Of a stretch of 64,000 nucleotides of DNA, positions 8,753 to 20,711 are shown piece by piece. The first letter of the stretch is position 1. Every line of letters begins with the position of its first letter. The notes under the pieces are model-generated. The model did not search any database. It saw only the letters and a list, made by a program, of their open reading frames with translations, and was not told the origin of the DNA. The position numbers and the translations under genes are program-made. This DNA is from Sphingomonas limnosediminicola. GTDB taxonomy: Bacteria > Pseudomonadota > Alphaproteobacteria > Sphingomonadales > Sphingomonadaceae. The stretch covers positions 1,550,001-1,614,000 of the forward strand of contig NZ_BAABBM010000001.1 in assembly GCF_039537965.1 (NCBI RefSeq), given 5' to 3'.

Positions 8753-10408
8753 ATGAAAACCTCGCTCACGCTGGCGCTCGTCGCCCTGCTTGCAACCGCT
8801 CCCGCTTTCGCCGCGCCGACCAGCGCCGCACGCGCCAGGCCACACGCGATCAAGCCGCCCCGCGCCGAGAGCGCCGCGAAGGAGGACGCCGGCGGCCAGG
8901 CCAAGGCCTTGTTCAAGCCAGGCGATGCCCGCTCAACCGGCACGGTCACGGTCGGCGGCCAACCGATCGCCTATGACGCGATTGCCGGCACGCTCGTCGT
9001 CCACGCCAAGGAATGGCAGGATACGGACTCGGTCGAGGCCGATGCCGTCAAGTCCACGGACAAGGACAAGGCCGGTCCCAAGCCCGAAGCGTCGATGTTC
9101 TACACTGCCTATTTCAAGCAGGGCGTGCCGAGCGCGACGCGGCCGATCACCTTCCTGTTCAACGGCGGTCCCGGATCCTCCACCGTATGGCTCCGCATGG
9201 GTGCGTTCGGCCCCGTCCGCGTGGTCACCACCGACGGACGGCACACGCCCGCGCCCTACAGCGTGGTCGCCAACGATCAGAGCCTGCTCGATTCTAGCGA
9301 TCTCGTCTTCATCGACGCGCCGGGCGCCGGCTTCAGCCGAATCGCCGGCAAGGACAAGGAAAAGGCCTTTTACGGCGTCGACCAGGACATCCACGCCTTC
9401 ACCGATTTCGTTACCCAGTTCCTGACCAAATACGACCGCTGGCGCTCACCCAAATATCTGTTCGGCGAAAGCTACGGGACGATGCGCGCTGCCGGCATGA
9501 CGCTCGCGCTGCAGAAGGCGGACGTCGACCTCAGCGGCGTCATCCTGTTGTCGGACATCCTCAACTGGGACTTCATGCCCGACGATCCGCAGCTGAACCC
9601 GGGCATCGACATGCCCTACGTCGTCGCGCTGCCGACCTATGCGGCGACCGCCTGGTACTTCAAGAAACTGGGCAACCGCCCGGCCGACCTCCGCACCTTC
9701 CTCGCCGAGGTGGAGCAGTTCGCGACGACCGACTACCAACAGGCGCTGATCAAGGGCAACGACCTGCCCGATGCCGAGCGGCAGCGCGTAGCGCAGCGGC
9801 TGTCCGCCTACACCGGCCTACCCGTCCCGTACCTGCTGAAGACGAACCTGCGCATCGAATATGGCGCCTTCCAGAAGGAGCTGCTCGGCGAGCAGGGCCT
9901 GACCACCGGCACCCTCGACACGCGCTTCGTCGGCGCGACGCTCGATCCCCTGAGCAAGGTTGCGAGCTACGATCCGCAAGGCTCGGCGATCGGCGCGGCC
10001 TATATTGCCGCCTGGCAGAACTACGTCCGCAACAGCCTGCGTTACACGCCCGACATCGCCTATAAGTCAGGCATCCCGATCTATTCGAAGTGGGACTACA
10101 AGCATCAGCCGCCCGGCGCCGACCAGCCGATGATTGCGCTACCCAACGTCCTTCCTGACCTCGCGTCAGCGATGCAGCAGAACCCGGACATGAAGGTGAT
10201 GGTCAACGGCGGCTATTTCGACGTGTCGACGCCCTATTTCGAAGGCAAGATGGAGCTTCGCCATCTGCCGGTCCCGGCGAACCTGCGCGGCAACATCGAG
10301 TATCATTATTACGAGTCCGGCCACATGGTCTACGTCCACCCGCCGACGCTGGTGCAGCTGCACAACGACGTCGCGGATTTCATCCGACGGACGAGCGGGG
10401 CGCGGTAG
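8753..10408 (+). CDS. S10 family serine carboxypeptidase, secreted
   Basis: 551 residues. The start ATG 8753 has a CAGG ribosome site and yields a signal peptide ending near AFAAPTSA. The alpha/beta-hydrolase features of peptidase family S10 are clear: the oxyanion segment FNGGPGSST, the nucleophile motif GESYG, and a late SGHMVY histidine. An Asp between them completes the triad by family. It probably trims peptides from their C-terminus in the periplasm or outside. A weak stem-loop at about 10414-10437 follows the stop but has no T-run. Confidence 0.88.
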   Translation: MKTSLTLALVALLATAPAFAAPTSAARARPHAIKPPRAESAAKEDAGGQAKALFKPGDARSTGTVTVGGQPIAYDAIAGTLVVHAKEWQDTDSVEADAVKSTDKDKAGPKPEASMFYTAYFKQGVPSATRPITFLFNGGPGSSTVWLRMGAFGPVRVVTTDGRHTPAPYSVVANDQSLLDSSDLVFIDAPGAGFSRIAGKDKEKAFYGVDQDIHAFTDFVTQFLTKYDRWRSPKYLFGESYGTMRAAGMTLALQKADVDLSGVILLSDILNWDFMPDDPQLNPGIDMPYVVALPTYAATAWYFKKLGNRPADLRTFLAEVEQFATTDYQQALIKGNDLPDAERQRVAQRLSAYTGLPVPYLLKTNLRIEYGAFQKELLGEQGLTTGTLDTRFVGATLDPLSKVASYDPQGSAIGAAYIAAWQNYVRNSLRYTPDIAYKSGIPIYSKWDYKHQPPGADQPMIALPNVLPDLASAMQQNPDMKVMVNGGYFDVSTPYFEGKMELRHLPVPANLRGNIEYHYYESGHMVYVHPPTLVQLHNDVADFIRRTSGAR

Positions 10409-10530
10409 GAAGCGTCGTTCGCTAGCGTGAACGCGACCCCCCGGCCTCGACTTTGCCCCTCACACTTCGCGTGTCCGGGTATGCGTTTGCCGCCGTCGCG
10501 TGGATAAATTGTGTTTCCGGGATCGGCGCC

Positions 10531-10890
10531 ATGTTCGGCGCAATCTTCCTGAGCCTTGCGGGCGTGGCCGCGGCCGCGACGACCACGATCTATCAGGTTC
10601 TGCTGGAGTCTCGCGTGGATGCGGCGGCTCCCAACGAGGTGTATCTGGCGTCGTTCGCGACGCTGGACGACGTGTTCAGCCAGACCATCGGTTCGCCCAC
10701 GGGCTTCACCCAGCTCGCCGTCTCGCCTTCCTTCCAGATCGCAGATTTTGCCGCGACGACCATCACAACCGGCGATGTTGGCGGTAGCGTGCCCGAACCG
10801 GCGACTTGGGCACTGATGCTCTTTGGCTTTGGCGGTCTGGGCTTGGCCATCCGGCGGTCCCGCCACAGGACGGCGCTCGGCATCGCCTAG
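10531..10890 (+). CDS. Small PEPxxWA-type C-terminal sorting-domain protein
   Basis: 119 residues from ATG 10531; in-frame GTG 10471 or TTG 10453 would add 20-26 residues and a positively charged n-region, so the start is uncertain. A hydrophobic signal (GAIFLSLAGVAAAA) leads to a short Thr/Ala-rich middle and then VPEPATWALMLFGFGGLGLAIRRSRH, split here as the PEPATWAL motif, a transmembrane helix and a basic tail. That is the PEP-CTERM/exosortase signal, which sends proteins to the cell surface in exopolysaccharide-producing bacteria. The middle domain matches nothing I recognise. Confidence 0.72.
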   Translation: MFGAIFLSLAGVAAAATTTIYQVLLESRVDAAAPNEVYLASFATLDDVFSQTIGSPTGFTQLAVSPSFQIADFAATTITTGDVGGSVPEPATWALMLFGFGGLGLAIRRSRHRTALGIA

Positions 10891-11110
10891 CGTCCGCTCA
10901 CCCAAAGCTGCCATAAGCCGCAAGCTTCCAAAATAGGAATTTGGCTGCCACTTTTCCGCGCGCCGCATCGCGGCAAGGCTCTTTCCATCGTTCATCGCTC
11001 AGCTGGGCCAGAGGCTCGATAAGGTCATGGGAAAAGCACCGCTCACCGTGACTTTAATGACTTTAAGAGGAAGGCCGGCAACATCCCCTCTCGAGCCGAG
11101 AGGTGATTAG
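10891..11110. other. Intergenic gap between convergent genes
   Basis: 220 bases between the PEP-CTERM gene and the end of ligA. The only structure I see is a perfect 7-bp inverted repeat at 11087-11103 (3-base loop) just past the ligA stop. It has no T-run on the minus strand, so a terminator is possible but unproven. No RNA gene or short coding frame stands out. Confidence 0.35.
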
Positions 11111-13867
<2,757 letters not shown>

Positions 13868-13871
<4 letters not shown>

Positions 13872-14380
13872 GCCATCTCCCTCACAAGCTCAGCCAGCTT
13901 GCACACGGTGTTCATGTTGCGCGCGGTGCCAGGCGCCTTACCCCCAAGCTTGAGCTTGGATCGGCCCTGCCCGCTCGGAAAATGGACATAGATTTCGCGC
14001 GTGCCGAGCGCCAGCCGTTCATCGCTTATGTTCTTCGCGGCTTCGATTTGCCCAGCGTCCGCTTTGGCGTCGAAGAAGATGGCGGCGACGCGGTTGCCCG
14101 GTTCATCGGCGAAGGGGTTGGCCGCCTCGACCTCGGCCATTTCCTTGGCGGTTCGCACCATGACTTCGACGGGCGCGCGAAAAATGTCCTTCAGCGCATC
14201 CTCGATCATTGCCTTCACTTCGGGCTCGCGCCTGGCGCTGATAAACAGCAGGTTGCCGCTGGCGATGAAGGTTTGGACCTTCTCGAACCCGAGATCGGCG
14301 GCGATTTGCTTGAGCGTGTCCATCTTGATCTGGCGACCGCCGACGTTCACGGCCCGAAGCAGCCCGACGTAGGCCGTCAC
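13868..14380 (-). CDS. DUF1697 domain protein
   Basis: 170 residues, full length for the DUF1697 family. The N-terminus YVGLLRAVNVGGRQIKMDTL and the following VQTFIASGNLLF are the family hallmarks, and a late SKLKLG segment fits. Function is unknown for the whole family; members are small cytoplasmic proteins. It overlaps recN upstream and the dienelactone hydrolase gene downstream by 4 bases each, so it is translationally coupled to both. Confidence 0.85.
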
Positions 14381-16029
14381 GCCGCGTCGAGGAGCCGGGA
14401 GGCCTGCGCCCGCGCTTCCTCGGTGATCGATGCTCCCGAAAGCATCCGCGCAATTTCCTCCCGCCGCTCGGCGTCGCTCAGTTTGCGAACGCTGGTGCGG
14501 GTGCCGTCCGACCCGTGGCTCTTTTCGATCCGGTAATGATGCGCGGCCCGCGCGGCGACCTGCGGCGAGTGCGTGACCACGAGCACCTGAGAGCTCTGTG
14601 CGAGGCGCCAGAGCCGATCACCGATAGCGCTCGCCACCGCGCCACCGACGCCGCGGTCGACTTCGTCGAAGATCATCGTTCCCGCCGTGCCTGCTTCGGC
14701 CAAGGCAACCTTCAGCGCGAGTATGAAGCGCGAAAGCTCCCCGCCCGATGCGATTCGGGTAAGCGGCCCGAACGGCGCGCCCGGATTGGTCGAAACTTCA
14801 AAGTCGACACGATCGGTGCCCGACGGGCCTGGCTCGGCGGCCGCGAAGCTGGTGCGGAAACGAGCGGCGTCGAGTTTGAGGGGCGCCAGCTCGCCGGCGA
14901 CGGAGGCGTCGAGCTTCGCCGCGGCCTCGCGGCGCGCAGCGCTCAGTTCCGCCGCTTCAGCCGAGTAGACCTCGCGCGCGGCGACCAGCGCAAGATCGAG
15001 CTCGGCAATATGATCGCCACCAGCCTCGATCGCGGCGAGTTGCTCCCGCATCTGCGCACCAAGCGCTGCAAGCGCGTCAGGTTCGACCCGGTGCTTGCGG
15101 GCAAGCGCGCGGATGTCGAACAACCTGGCTTCGACCTGATCCAGTCGCGCCGGATCGAACGCGAGCGCGTCCGCGGCCCGCGCGATCCGTTCTTCGGCCT
15201 CGCTTGCTTCGATCACCGCGCGGTCGAGCGACGCAAGCGCCTCGCCAAGCAACGGATGATCTGCGGCGCCGCGTTCGATCCGCCTCGCCGCCTGCCGCAA
15301 CTGCGCCAAGGCGCCATCCGACCCGCCAAGCAACTCATCGAGGCCGGTCAGCGACTCTCCCGCTTTCGCGCCGGCCTGCATGGTGGCGCGCTCCTCTGCG
15401 AGCGTCGTTTCCTCGCCCTCTTCCGGGGCAAGCTTCTCGATTTCCGCGCTGGCATGCTCCAGATATTCGCGGTCGCGCTCGGCTGCGGCGACGGCAGCGC
15501 GCGCTTCGCCGAGCTCAGCTTCGATCCGCGTCACATCGCTCCAGGCCGCCGCAACCGCACTCGGATCGAGGCGGCCGAAGGCGTCTAACAATGCTCGATG
15601 CCCTTTCGGGTTGAGCAGGCCCCGGTCGTCGTGCTGCCCGTGAATTTCCACCGCGAGCGCGCCAAGGTCTCGAAGCAGGCTCGCGGGCGCAGCGCTTCCA
15701 GCGACGAAGGCACGGCTTCCGCCGTCGCTTTTGACGGTCCGCCGAACGATCAGCGGCTCGCCCGGGTCCGGCGCTATCCCTTGTTCCCGGAGCAGGCCGA
15801 GCACCGGATGGTCATCGGCAAGGTCAAGCTCGGCCGTGACGCTCGCCATGTCCTGGCCCGCTCGAACCAATCCCGTGTCCGCACGCGCACCTAGCGCCAG
15901 GCCCAGCGCATCGAGTAGGATCGACTTGCCCGCGCCGGTCTCACCAGTGAGCACGCCAAGGCCGGGCTCGAACTCAAGCTCGAGCCTTTCGACCAATACG
16001 ACATTGTTGATGACGAGCTGCCTCAGCAT
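14377..16029 (-). CDS. recN: DNA repair protein RecN
   Basis: 550 residues, the usual length. An SMC-like ATPase: Walker A GETGAGKS near residue 29, a long central coiled coil rich in Ala/Glu/Arg (about 150-370), then the ABC signature region RIASGGELSRFILALK and Walker B TMIFDEVDRGVGG. RecN acts early in double-strand-break repair, holding DNA ends and aiding RecA. The stop overlaps the DUF1697 start by 4 bases and bamD ends 19 bases upstream. Confidence 0.95.
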   Translation of the reverse strand: MLRQLVINNVVLVERLELEFEPGLGVLTGETGAGKSILLDALGLALGARADTGLVRAGQDMASVTAELDLADDHPVLGLLREQGIAPDPGEPLIVRRTVKSDGGSRAFVAGSAAPASLLRDLGALAVEIHGQHDDRGLLNPKGHRALLDAFGRLDPSAVAAAWSDVTRIEAELGEARAAVAAAERDREYLEHASAEIEKLAPEEGEETTLAEERATMQAGAKAGESLTGLDELLGGSDGALAQLRQAARRIERGAADHPLLGEALASLDRAVIEASEAEERIARAADALAFDPARLDQVEARLFDIRALARKHRVEPDALAALGAQMREQLAAIEAGGDHIAELDLALVAAREVYSAEAAELSAARREAAAKLDASVAGELAPLKLDAARFRTSFAAAEPGPSGTDRVDFEVSTNPGAPFGPLTRIASGGELSRFILALKVALAEAGTAGTMIFDEVDRGVGGAVASAIGDRLWRLAQSSQVLVVTHSPQVAARAAHHYRIEKSHGSDGTRTSVRKLSDAERREEIARMLSGASITEEARAQASRLLDAA

Positions 16030-16048
16030 GGCGCCCGCCCGCCTGGAA

Positions 16049-16852
16049 TCACTTGTTGGAGGCCGTCCGCCGCGTCTGGCGCTGCTCCATGTTCAGCAGC
16101 TTCAGCGACTGCTTGTACCAGGTCGATCCCGGGTAGTTCGCGCCGAGCACGGCCGCCGACTTGCGCGCCTCGTCAGGAATGCCGAGCGCCAGATAGCATT
16201 CGACCAGGCGCTCGAGGGCCTCGGGCGTGTGGGTGGTCGTCTGATATTTCTCGACGACTTCGCGGAAGCGGTAAGTCGCGGCAAGCCACTGCGCCGAGCG
16301 CTGATAATAGCGGCCGACCTCCATTTCCTTGCCGGCGAGGTGATCATTGATGAGGTCAAGCTTCAGCCGCGCGTCGGCCGCATAGCGGGTGTCCGGGTAA
16401 CGACGGATCAGCTCACCGAAGGCATCGGCGGCCGACTGCGTCGTCGACTGGTCACGGGTCACGTCGGCGATCTGCTGATAGTAGCTCATGGCGATCAGAT
16501 ATTGCGCGTAAGGCGCCTCTGCATTGCCGGGGTGGATGGTGAGGAAGCGGCGTGCCGACGAAATGGAGTCGGTGTACTTCTCCGCCAGATAGTAATTGAA
16601 CGCGCTCATCATCTGAGCGCGGCGCGCCCATACCGAATAAGGATGCTGGCGCTCGACCTCGTCGAACAACTTCGCCGCCTGTTCGTAGTCCTTGTTCTTC
16701 ATCGACCGCTGCGCGGCGGTGTAAAGCGAGCTCACGTCGCGGGCGACGTAGGCCGTATCGCCCTTGCCCTTGCTGCCGTGCGCGCAGCCCGCGAGCGGGA
16801 CCGCTGCGGCGCAGGCGAGGAGGAGGTAAGCGGTACGGTTGGGCTTCAACAT
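16049..16852 (-). CDS. bamD: Outer membrane protein assembly factor BamD
   Basis: 267 residues from ATG 16852, which has a GAGG ribosome site eight bases upstream. A lipoprotein signal with lipobox LAGC (Cys23) is followed by about five TPR-like repeats (for example YEQAAKLFDEVERQHPYS, SSARRFLTIHPGNAEAPYA). BamD is an essential lipoprotein of the BAM complex that inserts beta-barrel proteins into the outer membrane. Longer upstream frames overlap secF and are not coding. A strong hairpin precedes the gene. Confidence 0.93.
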   Translation of the reverse strand: MLKPNRTAYLLLACAAAVPLAGCAHGSKGKGDTAYVARDVSSLYTAAQRSMKNKDYEQAAKLFDEVERQHPYSVWARRAQMMSAFNYYLAEKYTDSISSARRFLTIHPGNAEAPYAQYLIAMSYYQQIADVTRDQSTTQSAADAFGELIRRYPDTRYAADARLKLDLINDHLAGKEMEVGRYYQRSAQWLAATYRFREVVEKYQTTTHTPEALERLVECYLALGIPDEARKSAAVLGANYPGSTWYKQSLKLLNMEQRQTRRTASNK

Positions 16853-16881
16853 GATATCCTCATTAGCGTGGGCGCTGGGGC

Positions 16882-16917
16882 AGGCCAAGCATGGCATGAA
16901 GCGCCAAAGCTTGGCCT
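16882..16917 (-). promoter_or_regulatory. Two-part hairpin between secF and bamD
   Basis: Bases 16882-16890 pair perfectly with 16909-16917 (9 bp), with an inner 4-bp stem 16892-16895/16903-16906. It lies after the secF stop and about 30 bases before the bamD start. There is no T-run, so it is more likely an mRNA processing or stability element, or a Rho-dependent end, than an intrinsic terminator. Confidence 0.45.
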
Positions 16918-16929
16918 CACCTGAACGGG

Positions 16930-17886
16930 TCAGGCGGGCTGCGCCTCCTTGTCGTCGCTTTCCTTCTCGTCGCCCTTCAGGAAGCTGTCCGGCTGCACGC
17001 CGAGCCAGACGAGGACGGGCGCCGAGATGTAAATCGACGAGTAGGTGCCGATCAGGACACCCAGGAAAATGGCGATGGCGAGACCGAAGATGACTTCCGG
17101 ACCGATCAGCATCAGCACGCCGAGCGCGATGAGCACGGTGAGCGACGTGACGACCGTCCGCGCCAGCGTCTCGTTGAGCGAGAGGTTGAGGAGCGGCAGG
17201 ATCGCCATCTTGCGGTACTTGCGCAGATTCTCGCGGATGCGGTCGTAGATCACGACGGTGTCGTTGAGCGAATAACCGACGATGGTCAGGAAGGCCGCGA
17301 CGACGTTTAAGTCGACCTGAAGCCGCGTGAAAGCGAAGAAGCCGAGGGTCATCGCGATGTCGTGGGCGAGCGTCAGTAGCGCCCCAACCCCGAACTGCCA
17401 TTCGAACCGCCACCAGATGTAGATGGCGATGCCCAGCATGGCGAAGACGATCGCCTTGGCGCTGTCCTCTGCCAGCTCTTCGCTGACCTTGCCGGACACG
17501 GTGTCGACCGAGTCGACTCGGGCGCCCGGATAGTCCTTGGCGATCAGCTGCTTCACCTGCGTCGCGGCGACATTCGCGGCGGCGTCGCCACCCGAAGGCT
17601 TGGGCAGGCGGATCTGGACCGTCTTCGCGCTGCCGAATTCCTGGATGCTGGCCTCGCCAAGGTGGAGGCCGTCGACCTGCCCGCGGAGCTGCTCGACATT
17701 TACCGGCTGTGCGAACGTCACGCGTACGACCTGTCCTCCGACGAAATCGACGCCGAGGTTGAGCCCGCGATAGAAAGTGAAGGCCAGCGAAACGATCGTC
17801 GCCACCGTTGACAGCACCACGGCCACGTTGCGCCAGCGCATGAAATCGAGGTTGGTGTGGTCGGGGACCAACTTGAGAAGCTTCAT
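16930..17886 (-). CDS. secF: Protein translocase subunit SecF
   Basis: 318 residues from ATG 17886 (MKLLKLVPDHTNLDFMRWR). Six transmembrane segments; the first leads to the periplasmic FYRGLNLGVDFVGG (the conserved DF-GG motif) and the last half holds GYSLNDTVVIYDRIREN, a SecF hallmark. With SecD it uses the proton gradient to pull secreted proteins out of the SecYEG channel. It starts 10 bases after the secD stop and belongs to yajC-secD-secF. Confidence 0.95.
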   Translation of the reverse strand: MKLLKLVPDHTNLDFMRWRNVAVVLSTVATIVSLAFTFYRGLNLGVDFVGGQVVRVTFAQPVNVEQLRGQVDGLHLGEASIQEFGSAKTVQIRLPKPSGGDAAANVAATQVKQLIAKDYPGARVDSVDTVSGKVSEELAEDSAKAIVFAMLGIAIYIWWRFEWQFGVGALLTLAHDIAMTLGFFAFTRLQVDLNVVAAFLTIVGYSLNDTVVIYDRIRENLRKYRKMAILPLLNLSLNETLARTVVTSLTVLIALGVLMLIGPEVIFGLAIAIFLGVLIGTYSSIYISAPVLVWLGVQPDSFLKGDEKESDDKEAQPA

Positions 17887-17896
17887 GGGTGAGGCC

Positions 17897-19489
17897 TTAA
17901 ATGGGCAGGACCCGCGGGCGTGCGCGGCGGATCCACAGCGCAACCAGCATCCGGGTGAAGTAAACGGCAGTGAACACCGACGTGACGACGCCGATCAGCA
18001 GAACGACGGCGAAGCCGCGCACCGGGCCCGAACCGAAATAGGCCATGATCGACGCCGAGATGACGTGGGTAACGTTGGCGTCGACGATGGCGTGCATCGC
18101 CTCCCGGTATCCGGTCTCGACCGCGTCGATCAGCCTTCGCCCGCGTCGTACCTCCTCGCGAATGCGCTCGTTGATGAGCACGTTAGCATCGACCGCGGCG
18201 CCGATCGTCAGGATGAAGCCGGCGATGCCGGGCAGCGTCAGCGTGGCGTTGAACATCGCCATGATGCCGAGGATCAGAAAGGCGTTCACGATGAGGGCGA
18301 TGTTCGCATAGACGCCGAAGCGGCCATAGGTGACGAGCATGAAGATCATGACGCCGACGGTGCCGATGAGGCTTGCGATCACGCCCTTGTGAATGGAATC
18401 GCGACCGAGGTCGGGGCCAATGCTCCGCTCTTCGATGACGTTGAGCTTCACCGGCAGCTTGCCCGAGGCGAGGCTGACAGCGAGGTCGTGCGCGCTCTGG
18501 ACCGTGAAATTGCCGCTGATCTGCGCGTTGCCGCCGAGAATAGGCTCATTGATGTTCGGCGCCGACAGCACCTTGTCGTCGAGGATGATGGCGAAGGGCT
18601 TGCCGACATTTTCCTGCGTCGTCCGCGCGAAGCGGCGGGCGCCGGCCGTGTTGAACTTGATGTTGATGTCGGGGCGGCCGTCCTGGTCGAACTGCTGCGA
18701 CGCGTCGGTCAGCTGGTCGCCGGAAACCATCACGCGACGCTTGACTGCGATCGCGCCCGAACCGTCCGCCATCGGCAGCACCTGGCTGCCCGGCGGGGCG
18801 CGGCCCTGCTGGACGTCAGTCGGGTTGGCCGTCAGGTCGACGAGCTTGAATTCCAGGCGCGCAGTCTGGCCGATCAGCTTCTTGAGCGCGTCGGGATCCT
18901 CGACCCCGGGCACTTGGACGAGGATGCGGTTACCGCCCTCGGTCACCACCGTGATTTCCTTGGTTCCGCCCGGATCGATACGGCGACGGACGACGTCGCG
19001 GGCAACACCCATCGCGTCCTTCAGCGCACGAGCCGTGCCGTCAGCGGTCGGGCTCAGCACGATCCGGGTCGAATCGACGACGCCGACGTCCCAGTCGCGA
19101 TTGCCGGTCAGGCCGACCGGCCGCGTGAGCGTACGCATGCGCTCGACGGCAGCGTCGAGCTGGGTTGGGTTGCGGACCATGAATGACAGGCGGCCGCCCG
19201 CCGTCGAGATATCGCCGATGTCGATCTTCGGGTCGCGGCGGAGCTCGGTCGAAACCGAATCTTCCATGCTCTGAAGCCGCTGCTTCTGCATGTCGTTCGC
19301 GTCCGCCTCGAGCAGCAAATGGCTGCCGCCGGCAAGGTCGAGGCCAAGGCTGATCTTGTACTGCGGAAGCCACTTGGGCCAGCTCGACGCGTAAGGCGTC
19401 CCGCCAATCAGGCTCGGGATCGACAACAGGACGCCGATCGCAACGACGATCGAGACCAGCCACACCTTCCACTTCGGGAAATCGAGCAT
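17897..19489 (-). CDS. secD: Protein translocase subunit SecD
   Basis: 530 residues. An N-terminal membrane helix, then ISLGLDLAGGSHLLLE, a large periplasmic P1 region (about 60-330), and a C-terminal bundle of five helices containing GAAVDANVLINERIREE, the SecD counterpart of the SecF motif. It works with SecF to drive late steps of protein export. Its ATG shares one base with the yajC stop (TGATG), so translation is coupled. Confidence 0.96.
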   Translation of the reverse strand: MLDFPKWKVWLVSIVVAIGVLLSIPSLIGGTPYASSWPKWLPQYKISLGLDLAGGSHLLLEADANDMQKQRLQSMEDSVSTELRRDPKIDIGDISTAGGRLSFMVRNPTQLDAAVERMRTLTRPVGLTGNRDWDVGVVDSTRIVLSPTADGTARALKDAMGVARDVVRRRIDPGGTKEITVVTEGGNRILVQVPGVEDPDALKKLIGQTARLEFKLVDLTANPTDVQQGRAPPGSQVLPMADGSGAIAVKRRVMVSGDQLTDASQQFDQDGRPDINIKFNTAGARRFARTTQENVGKPFAIILDDKVLSAPNINEPILGGNAQISGNFTVQSAHDLAVSLASGKLPVKLNVIEERSIGPDLGRDSIHKGVIASLIGTVGVMIFMLVTYGRFGVYANIALIVNAFLILGIMAMFNATLTLPGIAGFILTIGAAVDANVLINERIREEVRRGRRLIDAVETGYREAMHAIVDANVTHVISASIMAYFGSGPVRGFAVVLLIGVVTSVFTAVYFTRMLVALWIRRARPRVLPI

Positions 19490-19833
19490 CAGTCGTTCGC
19501 GGGTTTCGTGTTGGGGCTCAACACCGTCGAGAGGGTCGACTTGATCACGTTGATCTTCACGCCTTGGGCAATTTCGACCTCGACCTCATCGTCGGACACC
19601 TTCGTGACCTTGCCGCGGATGCCGCCGCCGGTGATGACCTGGTCTCCCTTCTTCACCGCATTGATCGCGGCCTGATGGTCCTTCACGCGCCGCTGCTGCG
19701 GGCGGATCATCAGCAGGTAGAAAATGACGAAGATCAGCAGCCAGGGGACGATGCCCATCAGGATGCTTGCGGTGCCTCCAGCGCTTCCGGCAGGTGCCGT
19801 CTGCATCATCAGCAAGTTCGGTGGGCTCGACAT
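19489..19833 (-). CDS. yajC: Preprotein translocase subunit YajC
   Basis: 114 residues from ATG 19833. One transmembrane helix (WLLIFVIFYLLMIRPQQRR, with the typical IRPQ turn) and a short cytoplasmic domain with GDQVITGGGIRGKVTKV, both diagnostic of YajC. It associates with SecDF in the inner membrane. It is first of the sec operon and lies 29 bases downstream of tRNA-Pro on the same strand, so read-through from the tRNA is possible. Confidence 0.92.
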   Translation of the reverse strand: MSSPPNLLMMQTAPAGSAGGTASILMGIVPWLLIFVIFYLLMIRPQQRRVKDHQAAINAVKKGDQVITGGGIRGKVTKVSDDEVEVEIAQGVKINVIKSTLSTVLSPNTKPAND

Positions 19834-19861
19834 TGAGAGACTGACGACTTTCCGTTGAATG

Positions 19862-19938
19862 ATGGTCGGGGCGACTGGATTCGAACCAGCGACCTCCACA
19901 CCCCCAGTGTGATGCGCTACCAGGCTGCGCTACGCCCC
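19862..19938 (-). tRNA. tRNA-Pro (anticodon GGG)
   Basis: 77 bases read on the minus strand fold as a full cloverleaf. The acceptor stem is CGGGGCG/CGCCCCG (19932-19938 with 19866-19872), the anticodon loop is CTGGGGG giving GGG (Pro, codons CCC/CCU), and the T loop GGTTCGAATCC is intact. The 3' CCA is encoded (19862-19864). It precedes yajC. Confidence 0.95.
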
Positions 19939-20011
19939 GACTTGGCTGCGGCATCTAGGCAGGGCCACCATACATGGCAAGGTGGTCGGGAAAGGTGCAG
20001 CGGGAGGACGA

Positions 20012-20707
20012 GTGGCGCGTCGGCGGAAAAAAGCCAAGTCCGGCAAGTGGTTTGGCCAAATCGCAGCCGCCTTTTTGGCGGTACCGGCGCTATATTTGCT
20101 GGCCGCGCTCGTCGGCTCGCTGGTGCCGGTGAACCGCGGCTGGTCGGAGCCCGATCAAGGCACGACCATCTACCTCGCCGACAACGGTATCCACACCGAC
20201 ATCGTCATGCCGATGCAGGCGCAGGGGCTGGATTGGGCGCCACTGTATCCAGCCAGCGATTTCGGCGGCCGCGCACATGGCATGCGCTGGATAGCGTTCG
20301 GGGCAGGGGAGCGCCGGGTCTATCTCGACACGCCGACCTGGTGGGACATTACGCCGCGCACGATCTCGTCGGCGCTTACCGGCGGAAGGCGGGTGATGCA
20401 CGTCGAATATGTGCGCGGCGCTGCCGACGCGGTCCGCGAAATCCGGCTTCGGCCCGAGGAATATCGTCGGCTGTGGACGGCGATCCGCGCCGATTTGGTG
20501 CTCGACGCTCGCGGCAGGCCGCGGCGGATCCATCATCGCGGCTACAACTGTTGTGACGCCTTTTACGAGGCGGTCGGCAGAGCGAGTGCGATCCGGACAT
20601 GCAACGAATGGACCGCGTCGCGGCTAAGGCTAGCGGGTATCAAGACGAGCCTCTGGCCGCCGTTCGGCCAGGGGCTCGTCTGGAGATACCGTCGTATCGG
20701 CAGCTAG
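20012..20707 (+). CDS. TIGR02117/DUF2459 family protein
   Basis: 231 residues if started at GTG 20012, chosen because GGGAGG (20002-20007) lies just before it; a GTG ten codons upstream has no such site. A basic N-terminus (RRRKKAK) and one membrane helix (about residues 18-40) lead to a conserved domain with TIYLADNGIHTDIVMP, a central TPTWWDITPRT, and a C-terminal CNEWTASRLRLAGIKTSLWPP. These match the TIGR02117 family of unknown function. The conserved Cys and His hint at a periplasmic hydrolase, but that is only a guess. Confidence 0.8.
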   Translation: MARRRKKAKSGKWFGQIAAAFLAVPALYLLAALVGSLVPVNRGWSEPDQGTTIYLADNGIHTDIVMPMQAQGLDWAPLYPASDFGGRAHGMRWIAFGAGERRVYLDTPTWWDITPRTISSALTGGRRVMHVEYVRGAADAVREIRLRPEEYRRLWTAIRADLVLDARGRPRRIHHRGYNCCDAFYEAVGRASAIRTCNEWTASRLRLAGIKTSLWPPFGQGLVWRYRRIGS

Positions 20708-20711
20708 TGCG

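Noticed and set aside
17777..19186. 469-codon plus-strand frame across secD
   Set aside because: Antisense shadow of secD caused by high GC; no domain and strongly skewed composition.
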